Positions 1 to 8,763 of a DNA stretch of 64,000 nucleotides are shown one piece after another. Made by a program: the position numbers and the translations under genes. Below the pieces are notes generated by a model. It ran no database searches and had not been told where the DNA came from. It was given only the letters and a program-made list of their open reading frames with translations. Origin of the DNA: Brotaphodocola faecis (GTDB lineage: Bacteria; Bacillota; Clostridia; Lachnospirales; Lachnospiraceae); assembly GCF_040096075.1 (NCBI RefSeq), contig NZ_JBBMFJ010000005.1, positions 60,203 to 124,202 on the forward strand. The letters are read 5' to 3'. Position 1 is the stretch's first letter. Every line of letters begins with the position of its first letter.

Positions 1-106
1 GGGCAAAAATCCATTGAAAATTGCCTTCGGCAATGGGATTTTTGCCTGCAAGCCCATGTTTTCATACGGTCAGCGCAGTGAATGCGCAGACCTACTGAAC
101 AGTTAC
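1..106 (+). repeat. Long palindromic repeat element, copy a (cut by window edge)
   Basis: This non-coding stretch before nifU contains nested hairpins: an outer stem pairing GCAAAAATCC with GGATTTTTGC around 3-46, an inner TTGCC-TTCG-GGCAA hairpin, and a second hairpin with GGTC/GACC ends at about 69-93. It aligns with the reverse complement of 35246-35384: both carry CGGCAATGGGATT, then TACGGTCAGC, then a GACC-(T/C)AC-(T/C)GAACAG end. Its right end, TACTGAACAGTTAC at 93-106, is identical to the right end of the 27-bp repeats found elsewhere in this window. The left end lies outside the window. I see no protein in it. Confidence 0.6.
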
Positions 107-137
107 TTGGTTTTCATAAGAAAAGGAGATTAACACT

Positions 138-575
138 ATGTATTCAGATAAAGTTATGGATCATTTCCAGCATCCGAGAAATGTAGGCGAGATTGAGAAC
201 GCCAGCGGTGTCGGCACCGTCGGCAACGCAAAGTGCGGTGATATCATGAGAATTTACCTGGACATCGATGACAACGGCATCATCCGGGACTGTAAGTTCA
301 AAACCTTCGGCTGTGGCGCTGCAGTAGCAACCAGCAGCATGGCAACTGAGATGGTAAAGGGCAAATCCATTCAGGAAGCCCTGGAAGTAACCAACAAGGC
401 CGTTATGGAGGCCCTGGACGGACTTCCGCCGGTAAAGGTACACTGTTCCTTACTGGCAGAGGAAGCCATTCACGCAGCTCTGTGGGATTACGCTGAGAAG
501 AACGGCATCAAGATCGAAGGTCTGGAGAAGCCGAAGTCCGATATCAGCGAAGGCGAAGAGGAAGAAGAATATTGA
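138..575 (+). CDS. nifU: NifU/IscU-type Fe-S cluster scaffold protein
   Basis: This cytoplasmic scaffold assembles iron-sulfur clusters from cysteine-desulfurase sulfur and passes them to apoproteins. The 145-residue protein is the NifU N-terminal/IscU domain alone. The three conserved cluster-ligand cysteines are present at C33 (GNAKCGD), C59 (FKTFGCGAA) and C103 (VKVHCSLLAEEA). The tail is very acidic, ending in a run of glutamates. The ATG follows an AAAGGAGAT ribosome binding site. The gene overlaps the tRNA thiolase mnmA by four bases, suggesting translational coupling; in Lachnospiraceae this pair normally follows a nifS desulfurase, which would lie upstream of the window. The family call is secure. 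Confidence 0.93.
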   Translation: MYSDKVMDHFQHPRNVGEIENASGVGTVGNAKCGDIMRIYLDIDDNGIIRDCKFKTFGCGAAVATSSMATEMVKGKSIQEALEVTNKAVMEALDGLPPVKVHCSLLAEEAIHAALWDYAEKNGIKIEGLEKPKSDISEGEEEEEY

Positions 576-1666
576 TTCAGGCAGAGAACAAAAAGAAAGT
601 AGTAGTTGGAATGTCAGGCGGCGTCGATTCATCGGTTGCCGCCTGGCTTTTAAAACAGCAGGGGTATGACGTCATCGGCGTCACCATGCAAATCTGGCAG
701 GATGAAGAGGAGACCGCGCAGCAGGAAAACGGAGGCTGTTGTGGTCTTTCTGCCGTTGATGACGCAAGACGCGTGGCATGGCAGTTAGAGATCCCCTACT
801 ATGTCATGAACTTCAAAAAGGAGTTCAGGGACAATGTCATGGACTATTTTGTGGGCGAATATTTATGCGGGCGCACTCCGAACCCCTGCATTGCCTGCAA
901 CCGCTATGTAAAGTGGGAGTCCCTGTTAAAGCGAAGCCTCGACATTGGGGCAGATTACATTGCCACCGGCCATTATGCCAGAGTGGAACAGCTGCCAAAT
1001 GGCAGATATGCCTTAAAGAAATCCGCCACCGCGGCAAAGGATCAGACCTATGCACTGTATAACCTGACCCAGGAGCAGCTGTCTCACACGCTCATGCCTG
1101 TTGGCGAGTACACCAAGGACCAGATCCGCAAGATTGCGGAGGATATTGGTCTGCAGGTGGCTCACAAGGCGGACAGCCAGGAAATCTGTTTCATTCCGGA
1201 TAATGATTATGCGGGCTTTATTGAGCGCGAGGCAGAAAACGTTCCGGGACCGGGCAATTTTGTGACGGCAGACGGTACGGTCATTGGTCGCCATGAGGGC
1301 ATTACCCATTACACCGTCGGCCAGAGAAAGGGCTTAAACCTTGCCATGGGACATCCGGTATTCGTGACGGAAATCCGCCCGGAGACCAACGAGGTGGTCA
1401 TTGGCGAGGCGGGAGATGTATTCACGGACACCCTGGTCTGCAATAAGTTAAACTGGATGGCCATTGACGGCCTGCACGGAAAACCGATGGAGGTAAGCGC
1501 CAAGATCCGCTACAGCCACAAGGGCGCTCCCTGCGTCATTGAGGAGATCGGGGAAGACTTGGTGCAGTGCCATTTCTCAGAGCCGGTCCGCGCGGTAACC
1601 CCGGGACAGGCAGTGGTATTTTACGATGGAGATTATGTAGTAGGGGGAGGGACCATCATCCGATGA
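572..1666 (+). CDS. mnmA: tRNA-specific 2-thiouridylase MnmA
   Basis: MnmA activates U34 of Lys, Glu and Gln tRNAs with ATP and inserts sulfur, giving 2-thiouridine. The PP-loop SGGVDSS is at residues 15-21. The catalytic cysteine pair is seen in NPCIACN (about residue 105) and SQEICFIPD (about residue 205). The C-terminal half has the beta-barrel signature HYTVGQRKGL. Length of 364 residues is normal. The start is a TTG whose last two bases form part of the TGA stop of nifU. An upstream start is needed because the first beta strand (KKVVVGMSGG) lies before the first internal ATG, and GAGGAAGAAG serves as ribosome binding site. The stop overlaps the next gene as ATGA. Confidence 0.95.
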   Translation: MIQAENKKKVVVGMSGGVDSSVAAWLLKQQGYDVIGVTMQIWQDEEETAQQENGGCCGLSAVDDARRVAWQLEIPYYVMNFKKEFRDNVMDYFVGEYLCGRTPNPCIACNRYVKWESLLKRSLDIGADYIATGHYARVEQLPNGRYALKKSATAAKDQTYALYNLTQEQLSHTLMPVGEYTKDQIRKIAEDIGLQVAHKADSQEICFIPDNDYAGFIEREAENVPGPGNFVTADGTVIGRHEGITHYTVGQRKGLNLAMGHPVFVTEIRPETNEVVIGEAGDVFTDTLVCNKLNWMAIDGLHGKPMEVSAKIRYSHKGAPCVIEEIGEDLVQCHFSEPVRAVTPGQAVVFYDGDYVVGGGTIIR

Positions 1667-2922
1667 GAAAAAGAAGTGTATTGTTTGGGGCGGCAGCGGC
1701 GGTTATGCTTATGACAGCCGGGTGTCAGTCAAAATATGAGAAAGTAGACGTGCCGGGAACCACAGCAGAAACTGTGGCCCAGGCCGGAACAGATGCAGCA
1801 GCTCAGGCAGGGAACGATGTGGCCGGACAGGACGCACCTGACCAGACAGCCGGAATCAGTGAGAAAAAGGCAGAACGGACAACAGAGTCAGCACCGACTA
1901 TGGAAACGCGGGATGAAACGGTGTATGTGAAAGCAACGACCTTAAACCTGCGGGTTTCTCCGGCACCGGGCACAGAGGTGATCGCGGCTCCTGCAAACGG
2001 AACTGCGCTAAAGCGCACCGGTGACAATGGAACCTGGAGTCAGGTAGAGTATGATGGAAAGACCTGCTATGCGGCGTCTGGCTATCTTACAACAGAAAAG
2101 CCGGCAGAAACGGCTGCAGCCTCCGGCCAGAATGCAGAGGCAGGCAGTTCAGCATCTGCTTCCCAGGGTGCAGGCGAAGTAGGCCTGAATATGGACTGGA
2201 AGTACGCTTCCATGTCGAAGATCAACAGCGGAAAGGCGGTTTTGTATCGTTCTGAGGCAGCAGCACGCAAAAATAAAGTAGTCTGCGTCAATGCCGGTCA
2301 CGGAACGAAGGGTGGCAGCAGCGTGAAAACCCAGTGCCATCCGGACGGAACCCCGAAGGTGACCAGCGGAACCACTAGCGCCGGCTCTACCACAGCGGTA
2401 GCAGTATCCGGCGGCATGACCTTTGCGGACGGAACCCCGGAGGCGAAGGTAACCCTGGCCATGGCAAAGGTCTTAAAGGATAAGCTTCTGGCCCGGGGTT
2501 ACGATGTACTGATGATCCGCGAGAGTGATGATGTCCAGCTGGACAACGTAGCCCGCACCGTGCTGGCCAACAACCTAGCAGACTGCCACGTAGCCCTGCA
2601 CTGGGATTCCACGAAAAGCAACAAGGGTGCCTTTTATATGAGTGTTCCCAATGTGGCATCCTACCGCGCCATGGAGCCGGTGGCTTCCCACTGGCAGCAG
2701 CACAATGCCCTGGGCGAGAGCCTGGTGGCAGGTCTGAAAAATGCAGGCGTGAAGATCTTCTCCGGCGGCAGCATGGAGATGGACCTGACCCAGACTTCCT
2801 ACTCCACAGTTCCTTCCATTGATATCGAACTGGGAGACGGCGGTTCCGATCATTCAACGGCAACCCTGGATAAGCTGGGAACCGGACTGGCAGACGGTGT
2901 AGACGCATACTTTGGAAAGTAG
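1663..2922 (+). CDS. N-acetylmuramoyl-L-alanine amidase lipoprotein with SH3 domain
   Basis: This is a probable cell-wall hydrolase that cleaves the amide bond between N-acetylmuramic acid and L-alanine. The order is a lipoprotein signal (lipobox cysteine C21 in MTAGC), a Thr/Ala/Gln-rich linker, a bacterial SH3 domain at about residues 85-145 (VYVKATTLNLRVSPAPGTEV), a second linker, and an Amidase_3 domain at about 205-419. Zinc ligands are visible in VNAGHG and VALHWDS, and the catalytic glutamate in DIELGDGG. The ATG at 1663 overlaps the mnmA stop; an in-frame ATG at 1567 would lack a signal peptide. Coupling to mnmA is positional, with no obvious functional link. Confidence 0.88.
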   Translation: MRKRSVLFGAAAAVMLMTAGCQSKYEKVDVPGTTAETVAQAGTDAAAQAGNDVAGQDAPDQTAGISEKKAERTTESAPTMETRDETVYVKATTLNLRVSPAPGTEVIAAPANGTALKRTGDNGTWSQVEYDGKTCYAASGYLTTEKPAETAAASGQNAEAGSSASASQGAGEVGLNMDWKYASMSKINSGKAVLYRSEAAARKNKVVCVNAGHGTKGGSSVKTQCHPDGTPKVTSGTTSAGSTTAVAVSGGMTFADGTPEAKVTLAMAKVLKDKLLARGYDVLMIRESDDVQLDNVARTVLANNLADCHVALHWDSTKSNKGAFYMSVPNVASYRAMEPVASHWQQHNALGESLVAGLKNAGVKIFSGGSMEMDLTQTSYSTVPSIDIELGDGGSDHSTATLDKLGTGLADGVDAYFGK

Positions 2923-2985
2923 GTATTTTCAGAAGAAAAATGCGTATAAACGGCATAAAATAGCAAAGAAATAGGGATAGAGATA

Positions 2986-3014
2986 TTTACAATCAGCCAT
3001 TTTTCGTGTATACT
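2986..3014 (+). promoter_or_regulatory. Sigma-A-like promoter for tRNA-Ser
   Basis: TTTACA (2986-2991) and TATACT (3009-3014) are separated by 17 bases. A transcript starting near 3021 would run into the tRNA gene 37 bases later. Confidence 0.7.
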
Positions 3015-3057
3015 GATTAAGTTATTGCGGCAAAGCGTTACAGTGCCGGTAACGGAT

Positions 3058-3145
3058 GGAGATATACCCAAGTGGCTGAAGGGTCCGCACTCGAAATGCG
3101 GTAGGTTGGGCAACCGGCGCGAGAGTTCAAATCTCTCTATCTCCG
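3058..3145 (+). tRNA. tRNA-Ser (anticodon CGA)
   Basis: The acceptor stem pairs GGAGATA (3058-3064) with TATCTCC (3138-3144), with discriminator G3145. The anticodon stem CCGCA/TGCGG encloses the loop CTCGAAA, giving anticodon CGA, which reads UCG serine codons. A long variable arm follows (about 17 bases, TTGGGCAACCGG region), as expected for a class II tRNA. The T-arm is GAGAG-TTCAAAT-CTCTC. CCA is not encoded. Confidence 0.96.
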
Positions 3146-3150
3146 TAAAA

Positions 3151-3190
3151 CAACCGGAATTCCCCGGATCTCCGGGGGTTCCGGTTTTTG
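3151..3190 (+). terminator. Rho-independent terminator after tRNA-Ser
   Basis: An AACCGGAA...CCCCGGA / TCCGGGG...TTCCGGTT hairpin is followed by a short T-run (GGTTTTTGTG), six bases after the tRNA. Confidence 0.85.
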
Positions 3191-3254
3191 TGTTTAGAGG
3201 GAATTTTCCTCTGAACGCGCCTTCATAAAAGTTCCACATGAGAGGAGAAAAGTT

Positions 3255-4904
3255 ATGAAAAAGAAATTTTTAACGGCTCTGGTATCTGCCAGTGTTGCAG
3301 CCCTGGCATTAAGCGGCTGTGGCGGCAAGACTTCCGAGAGCACTGCGGCAGCAGACCAGAACAGCGCTGCAGCAGAGAGCGGCGCTGAGACCGCAGGCGA
3401 GGACGGCGCAAAGAAAGTGCTGCGTTTTGGACAGGCAAACGCAGGCGAGGGCCTGGATATGCAGACTTCCACCAACTCCAGATCCGCGTCCATCGCAGAT
3501 GAGGTAACAGAGAGCCTGCTTCGTTTCGACGATGACAACAATGAGGAGCCGGTTCTGTTAACCGATTTCCCAACCGTTTCTGATGACGGCCTGACCTACA
3601 GCTTTGAGTTAAAGCAGGGCGTACACTTCACCAACGGCACCGAGCTGACCAGTAAGGATGTTAAGTTTACCTTTGAGCGTATGTTCAACCCGGCTACTGC
3701 TGCAAAGAGTACCGCTTACTTCAACATGATCAAGGGCGCACAGGATATGCTGGCTGGCAACGCCACCGAGCTGGCTGGTTTTGAGGTTGTGGATGATTAC
3801 CACTTCAACATCACCCTGGAGTATCCATTTGCACCGTTTGTAAAGAACATCGGTACTTCCTACGCAGATATCTTCCCGGAGGACGCATGTACCGAGGCAG
3901 GCGAAAACTGGGGTCTTGGCACCAATCTGATCGGTACCGGCCCGTACAAGATTGCAGAGAACGATGACACCACCCAGGTTGTTCTTGTGAAGAACGAGGA
4001 TTACCACGGCGGCGAGGTAAACTTAGACGAGCTGGATATCATCTTCTACGATGATGACCAGACCAAGCTGATCGCCTATGAGAACGGCGACATTGACCTG
4101 GCAGACTTAAACGCAAGCCTGTTAAGCCAGTATGAGGCAAACTACGCAGATGAGATCACTGCTTACCATCCGCTGGGAACCGCATTCATTTCCCTGAACT
4201 TAAACGACCAGTACTTAAGCGATGTGAACGTAAGAAAGGCCATCTCCCTGGCTATCAACCGTGAGGAGCTGGTAAGCGCAGTATTAAACGGCGCTGGCAT
4301 TCCGGCTACCTCCTACTTAAACAACGGCATCCCGGGACATGACGATTCCCTTTCCGTATACGAGTATGATCCGGAGCAGGCAAAGGCACTCCTGGCTGAG
4401 GCTGGCTATGCAGATGGCATCACCATCAGTTCGGAGGTCCGTCAGGCTGATCAGGCAGTATTTTCCGCTATTCAGGGTTACCTGGCTGAGGTTGGCATTA
4501 ACCTGGATCTGACCGTAGTTGATAACGCAACCTACAACTCCGACAGAACCGCAGGCAAGATCCCGATGACCGGAACCACCTGGAACGCGCTGTACCCGGA
4601 TGGAGATTTCCAGATGTACAACTACTTCTACTCCAACAGATCTGACGCACAGGGCGTATTCTACAAGAACGATGATTTTGACAAGCTCTTAGACGAGGCA
4701 AGAAAGTCTACCGATGAGACTGCACGCGCAGATATGTACAAAGAGGCAGATAAGATCCTGTCCCGCGAGGATTACGCATGCATCCCGCTGTACTATCCGC
4801 AGTCCCAGTTCATTGCAAAACCGTATGTGAAGAACTACAAGGTTGGCAACCTGATCTATCATTTCTGGAATGTGGATGTTGATACCGCAGCACAGAACCA
4901 GTAA
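3255..4904 (+). CDS. Peptide ABC transporter substrate-binding lipoprotein (DppA/OppA family)
   Basis: This is the extracellular solute receptor of a dipeptide/oligopeptide importer. It has a lipoprotein signal with lipobox cysteine C22 (LALSGC), a Ser/Ala-rich tether, then an SBP_bac_5 fold of the DppA/OppA class from about residue 50 (VLRFGQANAGEGLDMQTS) to the end. Length of 549 is typical. The ATG follows AGAGGAGAAAAG. A terminator-like hairpin separates it from the permease genes, which usually gives an excess of receptor over membrane parts. The downstream M42 peptidase suggests peptides as substrate, but ligand specificity cannot be read from sequence alone. Confidence 0.92.
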   Translation: MKKKFLTALVSASVAALALSGCGGKTSESTAAADQNSAAAESGAETAGEDGAKKVLRFGQANAGEGLDMQTSTNSRSASIADEVTESLLRFDDDNNEEPVLLTDFPTVSDDGLTYSFELKQGVHFTNGTELTSKDVKFTFERMFNPATAAKSTAYFNMIKGAQDMLAGNATELAGFEVVDDYHFNITLEYPFAPFVKNIGTSYADIFPEDACTEAGENWGLGTNLIGTGPYKIAENDDTTQVVLVKNEDYHGGEVNLDELDIIFYDDDQTKLIAYENGDIDLADLNASLLSQYEANYADEITAYHPLGTAFISLNLNDQYLSDVNVRKAISLAINREELVSAVLNGAGIPATSYLNNGIPGHDDSLSVYEYDPEQAKALLAEAGYADGITISSEVRQADQAVFSAIQGYLAEVGINLDLTVVDNATYNSDRTAGKIPMTGTTWNALYPDGDFQMYNYFYSNRSDAQGVFYKNDDFDKLLDEARKSTDETARADMYKEADKILSREDYACIPLYYPQSQFIAKPYVKNYKVGNLIYHFWNVDVDTAAQNQ

Positions 4905-4963
4905 GCAGAATCTGCATTCACAGGGGCACACGGCCCAGTGAAAACAAAAGCGCTCCGGCGCGT

Positions 4964-4996
4964 GGGGGTCCGGCAAAACGGACTCCCTTTTTTCTG
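4964..4996 (+). terminator. Terminator/attenuator between binding protein and permeases
   Basis: GGGGGTCCG (4964-4972) pairs with CGGACTCCC (4979-4987, one G-T wobble) and is followed by TTTTTTCTG. As the permease genes follow in the same direction, it probably acts as a leaky attenuator. Confidence 0.75.
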
Positions 4997-5032
4997 TTTA
5001 TCTATTTTACGAAACAAAAAGGAGGAGATCGC

Positions 5033-5962
5033 TTGATCCGATATATCATAAAGCGGGCGGCCCTGGCTGTCGGCATCATTTTTTCCATCTCCCTGATCAC
5101 ATTCTTTATCCTGAACGTGATCCCGGGAGACCCGGTAGCGGCAATGCTGGGTGAGTTCGCGGATGCGGACAAGATCGCCCAGGTAAAGGCCCAGATGGGA
5201 CTTGACACCCCGCTTCCGGTCCAGTACTTTAACTGGCTGAAAGACCTTCTGCACGGAGATATGGGAACCAGTTATTTCCAGAAGAAACCGGTCATTACCC
5301 TGATCCTGCAGGCATTCCATTACACGGTCATCATGGCAACCGCAGCCTATATTGTAGCGCTGATCGTGGGCCTGACCACCGGTATTCTGGCGGCTGTTTA
5401 CCATGACCGTCCGCTGGACCGCATTCTTATGAGCCTTTCCGCCCTGGGAATTTCCGCCCCGTCTTTCTGGGTAGCGATCATTCTCCAGATTTATGTAGGA
5501 CTGCGTTTTGATATTTTCCCGGTATCCGGTGTAAAGAGCCCGATCGGCTACGTGCTGCCCTCCGCGGCTCTGGGTGTGCGCTACGCGGCATCCATTGCCC
5601 GCATCACCCGCGCCAGCATGCTGGAGGTGACCGGACAGGACTTTGTCAAAACAGCATACGCCAAGGGCCTGTATTCCTGGCGCATCATCCTGATCCATAT
5701 TTTCCAGAACGCCCTGGTGCCGATCATCACCGTGATCGGTACGGATATCGGTGCGCTTCTGACCGGTTCCATGATCACCGAGAACGTGTTCAACATTCCG
5801 GGAATCGGAAAACTTCTGATCGATGCCATTCACCGCAGAGACATTCCGCTGGTGCAGGGCGGCGTCATCTATGTGGCGGCCATCTGTGTCCTGATCTATT
5901 TTATTGTGGACATTCTGTATGCGGTTATTAACCCGAACATCCGCCTGACGAAAGGAGAATAG
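5033..5962 (+). CDS. Peptide ABC transporter permease, DppB-like
   Basis: This is an inner-membrane channel subunit of the peptide importer. The 309 residues show an N-terminal membrane helix (AVGIIFSISLITFFILNVIPGD, beginning near residue 13), the large DppB-type external loop, and BPD_transp_1 helices with the cytoplasmic EAA-type loop (SMLEVTGQDFVKTAYAKGL, about residues 200-218) that contacts the ATPases. The start is TTG at 5033, eight bases after GGAGGAGA; it gives the canonical N-terminus MIRYIIKR of the family. The stop lies three bases before the next gene. Confidence 0.93.
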   Translation: MIRYIIKRAALAVGIIFSISLITFFILNVIPGDPVAAMLGEFADADKIAQVKAQMGLDTPLPVQYFNWLKDLLHGDMGTSYFQKKPVITLILQAFHYTVIMATAAYIVALIVGLTTGILAAVYHDRPLDRILMSLSALGISAPSFWVAIILQIYVGLRFDIFPVSGVKSPIGYVLPSAALGVRYAASIARITRASMLEVTGQDFVKTAYAKGLYSWRIILIHIFQNALVPIITVIGTDIGALLTGSMITENVFNIPGIGKLLIDAIHRRDIPLVQGGVIYVAAICVLIYFIVDILYAVINPNIRLTKGE

Positions 5963-5965
5963 CTG

Positions 5966-6814
5966 ATGAGAAAAAAGAATTACTATTCCGAGAGCTTAAA
6001 GCTGTTCTGGAAAAATAAACTGGCGGTATTGTCCCTGCTGATCCTGGTGATCCTGACCGTGTCCGCTATCCTGGCACCGGTTCTGACTCCCTATGATCCG
6101 AACAAGCAGGTGCTGGCAGATAAGCTGCTGTTCCCAAGTTCCGGGCATCTGTTCGGAACCGATGAGTTTGGCCGTGACATTCTGACCCGCTGTCTTTACG
6201 GCTGCCGGGTATCCTTAAGTGTCGGCCTGATCTCCCAGTTGATTGCGTCGGTTATTGGTTACTTCATGGGTGTGTGTGCCGGTTACTTTGGAAAGAAAGT
6301 GGACGATGTGATCTCGTTCCTGATCCAGGTGTTTTCCAGCTTCCCGGCCCTGCTGTTTGCCATGGCGCTGATGTACGCGCTGGGCTCCGGACTCATGAAC
6401 CTGTATCTGACCCTGGGCTTTTTATCCTGGGCCAATACTGCCCGTCTGATCCGCGGCACGGTGCTGCAGTTAAAGGAGCAGGAGTACATTCAGGCCTGCC
6501 GCATTGACGGCGGAAGCAGCCTGCGCATCATTTTAAAGCACTTATTCCCGAACTGTATTCCGATGCTGATCGTGTCCTGTACTCTGGGTATTCCGTCCGC
6601 AATCCTGACGGAGGCCAGCTTAAGCTATCTGGGCCTGGGTGTGCCGAGTCCGACAGCCAGTTGGGGTTCCATGATTTCCGGCGCCCAGACCTTCATCCGT
6701 ACCAACACCTACTACAGCCTGTTTCCGGGTCTGTGCATCATCCTGACCGTGATCGCCTTCAACACGCTGGGCGACGGCCTGCGGGATGTGCTGGATCCGA
6801 AGCTCCGCAAATAG
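5966..6814 (+). CDS. Peptide ABC transporter permease, DppC-like
   Basis: This is the second channel subunit of the peptide importer. The 282 residues include the OppC_N helix (LAVLSLLILVILTVSAILAP), the family hallmark HLFGTDEFGRDILTR at about residues 66-80, and the EAA loop (QEYIQACRIDGGSSLRIILKHLFPN). The start ATG follows GAAAGGAGAATAGCTG. The gene is packed between DppB and DppD genes in one operon. Confidence 0.94.
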   Translation: MRKKNYYSESLKLFWKNKLAVLSLLILVILTVSAILAPVLTPYDPNKQVLADKLLFPSSGHLFGTDEFGRDILTRCLYGCRVSLSVGLISQLIASVIGYFMGVCAGYFGKKVDDVISFLIQVFSSFPALLFAMALMYALGSGLMNLYLTLGFLSWANTARLIRGTVLQLKEQEYIQACRIDGGSSLRIILKHLFPNCIPMLIVSCTLGIPSAILTEASLSYLGLGVPSPTASWGSMISGAQTFIRTNTYYSLFPGLCIILTVIAFNTLGDGLRDVLDPKLRK

Positions 6815-6827
6815 AAAGGAAGACGAA

Positions 6828-7823
6828 ATGGAAAACGAAAACATTCTTACAATCAAAGACCTGGATGTGCGCCTGTTTACCGACCGTGGCGAGCTTCCGG
6901 TCATCGACCGTTTAAGTCTTACCCTGAAGGCGGGAGAAACCCTTGGCATCGTGGGCGAGAGCGGATGTGGAAAGAGTATGCTGGCATCTGCCATCATGGG
7001 ACTGATTGCCCATCCGGGCAAGGTGACCGGGGGCAGCATTCAGTTTGAAGGCCAGGAGCTGGTGGGTATGAAGAAGAAAGACCTGCGGAAGATCCGCGGA
7101 ACGGGCATCTCCATGATCTTCCAGGAACCCATGACCAGCTTAAACCCGCTGATGACCTGCGGACGCCAGATCGTGGAGACCATTACCGCCCACGAGAAGG
7201 TGAGCAGGGCAGAGGCAAAAGAGCGGGCCCTTGCCATGATCCGTTCCGTTGGCATTTCCCGCCCGGAAAAAGTATTTTCCGAGGTTCCGGCCCAGCTTTC
7301 CGGCGGTATGCGCCAGCGTATCATGATCGCCATGGCGCTGATCTGCCGCCCGAGGCTGCTGATTTGTGACGAGCCGACCACGGCGCTGGATGTAACGGTG
7401 CAGGCCCAGATCCTGGGACTGATCCGCCGCCTGCAGAAGGAGACCGGCACATCTGTTATCTTCATCAGCCATGATATGGGTGTCATTTCCCAGATGGCAG
7501 ACCGGGTAGCGGTCATGTACGCAGGACAGCTGGTAGAGTACGCGGAGGGCGAGAAAATCTTTACCGAGCCGAAGCACCCGTACACTCAGGGACTGCAGGC
7601 CGCCATCCCGCGCCTGGATGAGGAAAAGGATACGCTGCTCAGCATTCCGGGCAGTGTGCCAATGCTCTATGATCTGCCGAAGGGCTGCATTTTCTCCCCA
7701 CGCTGCACTCATGCGACAGAGCGGTGCGGGAACGAGCGTCCGGCGCTGGTAGAGAACAGTGGCCATCTGGTGCGTTGCTTCTTATATGAAGAGAATCCGA
7801 GCAAAGGGGGAACGCAGGCATGA
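6828..7823 (+). CDS. Peptide ABC transporter ATP-binding protein, DppD/OppD-like
   Basis: This cytoplasmic ATPase powers peptide import with the DppF-like partner. Of 331 residues, Walker A is GESGCGKSM, the Q-loop is FQEPMTSLNP, the ABC signature is LSGGMRQRIMIA, Walker B is LLICDEPTTAL and the switch histidine is in FISHDMG. The C-terminal oligopeptide-transporter extension carries the cysteine-rich patch GCIFSPRCTHATERC typical of the family. The ATG at 6828 is preceded by GAAAGGAAGACG; an in-frame ATG at 6786 lies inside the permease gene and is rejected. The end overlaps the next start (ATGA). Confidence 0.94.
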   Translation: MENENILTIKDLDVRLFTDRGELPVIDRLSLTLKAGETLGIVGESGCGKSMLASAIMGLIAHPGKVTGGSIQFEGQELVGMKKKDLRKIRGTGISMIFQEPMTSLNPLMTCGRQIVETITAHEKVSRAEAKERALAMIRSVGISRPEKVFSEVPAQLSGGMRQRIMIAMALICRPRLLICDEPTTALDVTVQAQILGLIRRLQKETGTSVIFISHDMGVISQMADRVAVMYAGQLVEYAEGEKIFTEPKHPYTQGLQAAIPRLDEEKDTLLSIPGSVPMLYDLPKGCIFSPRCTHATERCGNERPALVENSGHLVRCFLYEENPSKGGTQA

Positions 7824-8686
7824 GTGAGACGATCCTTCAGGTAAAGAATTTAAAGAAATATTATATGGTGGGCAGAAAGGGCCTGTTCGGGGAAAAGGAA
7901 TATGTGAAATCCGTGGACGGTGTCAGCTTTGAACTGCACCGCGGCGAGACGCTGGCCATCGTAGGCGAGAGCGGCTGCGGTAAATCCACCACCGTGAAAT
8001 CCCTGATCCGCGTGACGGAGCCGACCTCCGGCGAGGTCATCTTAAAGGGGCAGGATTTCCTGAAATTAAAGGGCGAAGAACTGAAAAAAGCCCGCAGAAA
8101 CATCAAGATGATCTTCCAGGATCCCTACAGCTCCTTAAATCCGCGTATGACGGTGCGGGATATCATTGGGGAACCGGCAGATATCGAGCACTGCTACAAG
8201 ACTGAGGAAGAGCGCGAGAAGCTGATCCTGGATACCATGGAGATGGTGGGCCTGAACAAGGACTTTGCGGACCGCTATCCCCATGAATTTTCCGGCGGAC
8301 AGCGCCAGCGCATCGGCATTGCCCGGGCCATCATCTTAAAGCCGGAGATCATCATCTGTGATGAGCCGGTGTCTGCGCTGGATGTGTCTGTGCAGGCGAA
8401 GATCATCAACCTGTTAAAGGAACTTCAGCAGAAGTTAAACATTTCCTATATTTTCATCTCCCACGACCTGGGCGTAGTCAAGCACATTGCGGACCGCGTG
8501 ATGGTCATGTACCGCGGACATGTGGTGGAAGAGGGAACCCGGGACGAGATCTTCTCTCATCCGAAGCACGACTACACAAAGCTGCTCCTGCGCAGTATCC
8601 CGAAAATCGGAGAAAAAATGGATTTTGAAGCATTTGATTCTTCGTACCAGGCGTGCTATGATGAACTGGATAAGGAGAACAGCTGA
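7820..8686 (+). CDS. Peptide ABC transporter ATP-binding protein, DppF/OppF-like
   Basis: This is the second ATPase of the peptide importer. Of 288 residues, Walker A is GESGCGKST, the signature is FSGGQRQRIGIARA, and Walker B is IIICDEPVSAL. It is shorter than the usual 310-330 residues because it lacks the C-terminal cysteine-rich extension present in the DppD-like partner, ending shortly after the HPKHDYTKLLLRSIPKIG segment. Translation is coupled to the upstream ATPase by a four-base overlap. Confidence 0.93.
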   Translation: MSETILQVKNLKKYYMVGRKGLFGEKEYVKSVDGVSFELHRGETLAIVGESGCGKSTTVKSLIRVTEPTSGEVILKGQDFLKLKGEELKKARRNIKMIFQDPYSSLNPRMTVRDIIGEPADIEHCYKTEEEREKLILDTMEMVGLNKDFADRYPHEFSGGQRQRIGIARAIILKPEIIICDEPVSALDVSVQAKIINLLKELQQKLNISYIFISHDLGVVKHIADRVMVMYRGHVVEEGTRDEIFSHPKHDYTKLLLRSIPKIGEKMDFEAFDSSYQACYDELDKENS

Positions 8687-8763
8687 TTGCCGGTTTCTGC
8701 ACCATGTGTGAACGGGAACGACAATCGGTTCTGAACGCAAAGAAACAACGGAGGAAGCAATTT

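Noticed and set aside
3025..3228. Open frame across tRNA-Ser and its terminator
   Set aside because: It is wholly inside the tRNA gene and terminator hairpin; the peptide is a translation of those structures.
4859..5833. Minus-strand open frame of 324 codons opposite the DppB gene
   Set aside because: Antisense shadow of a conserved permease; the peptide is rich in His, Asp, Gln and Arg and lacks any known domain.
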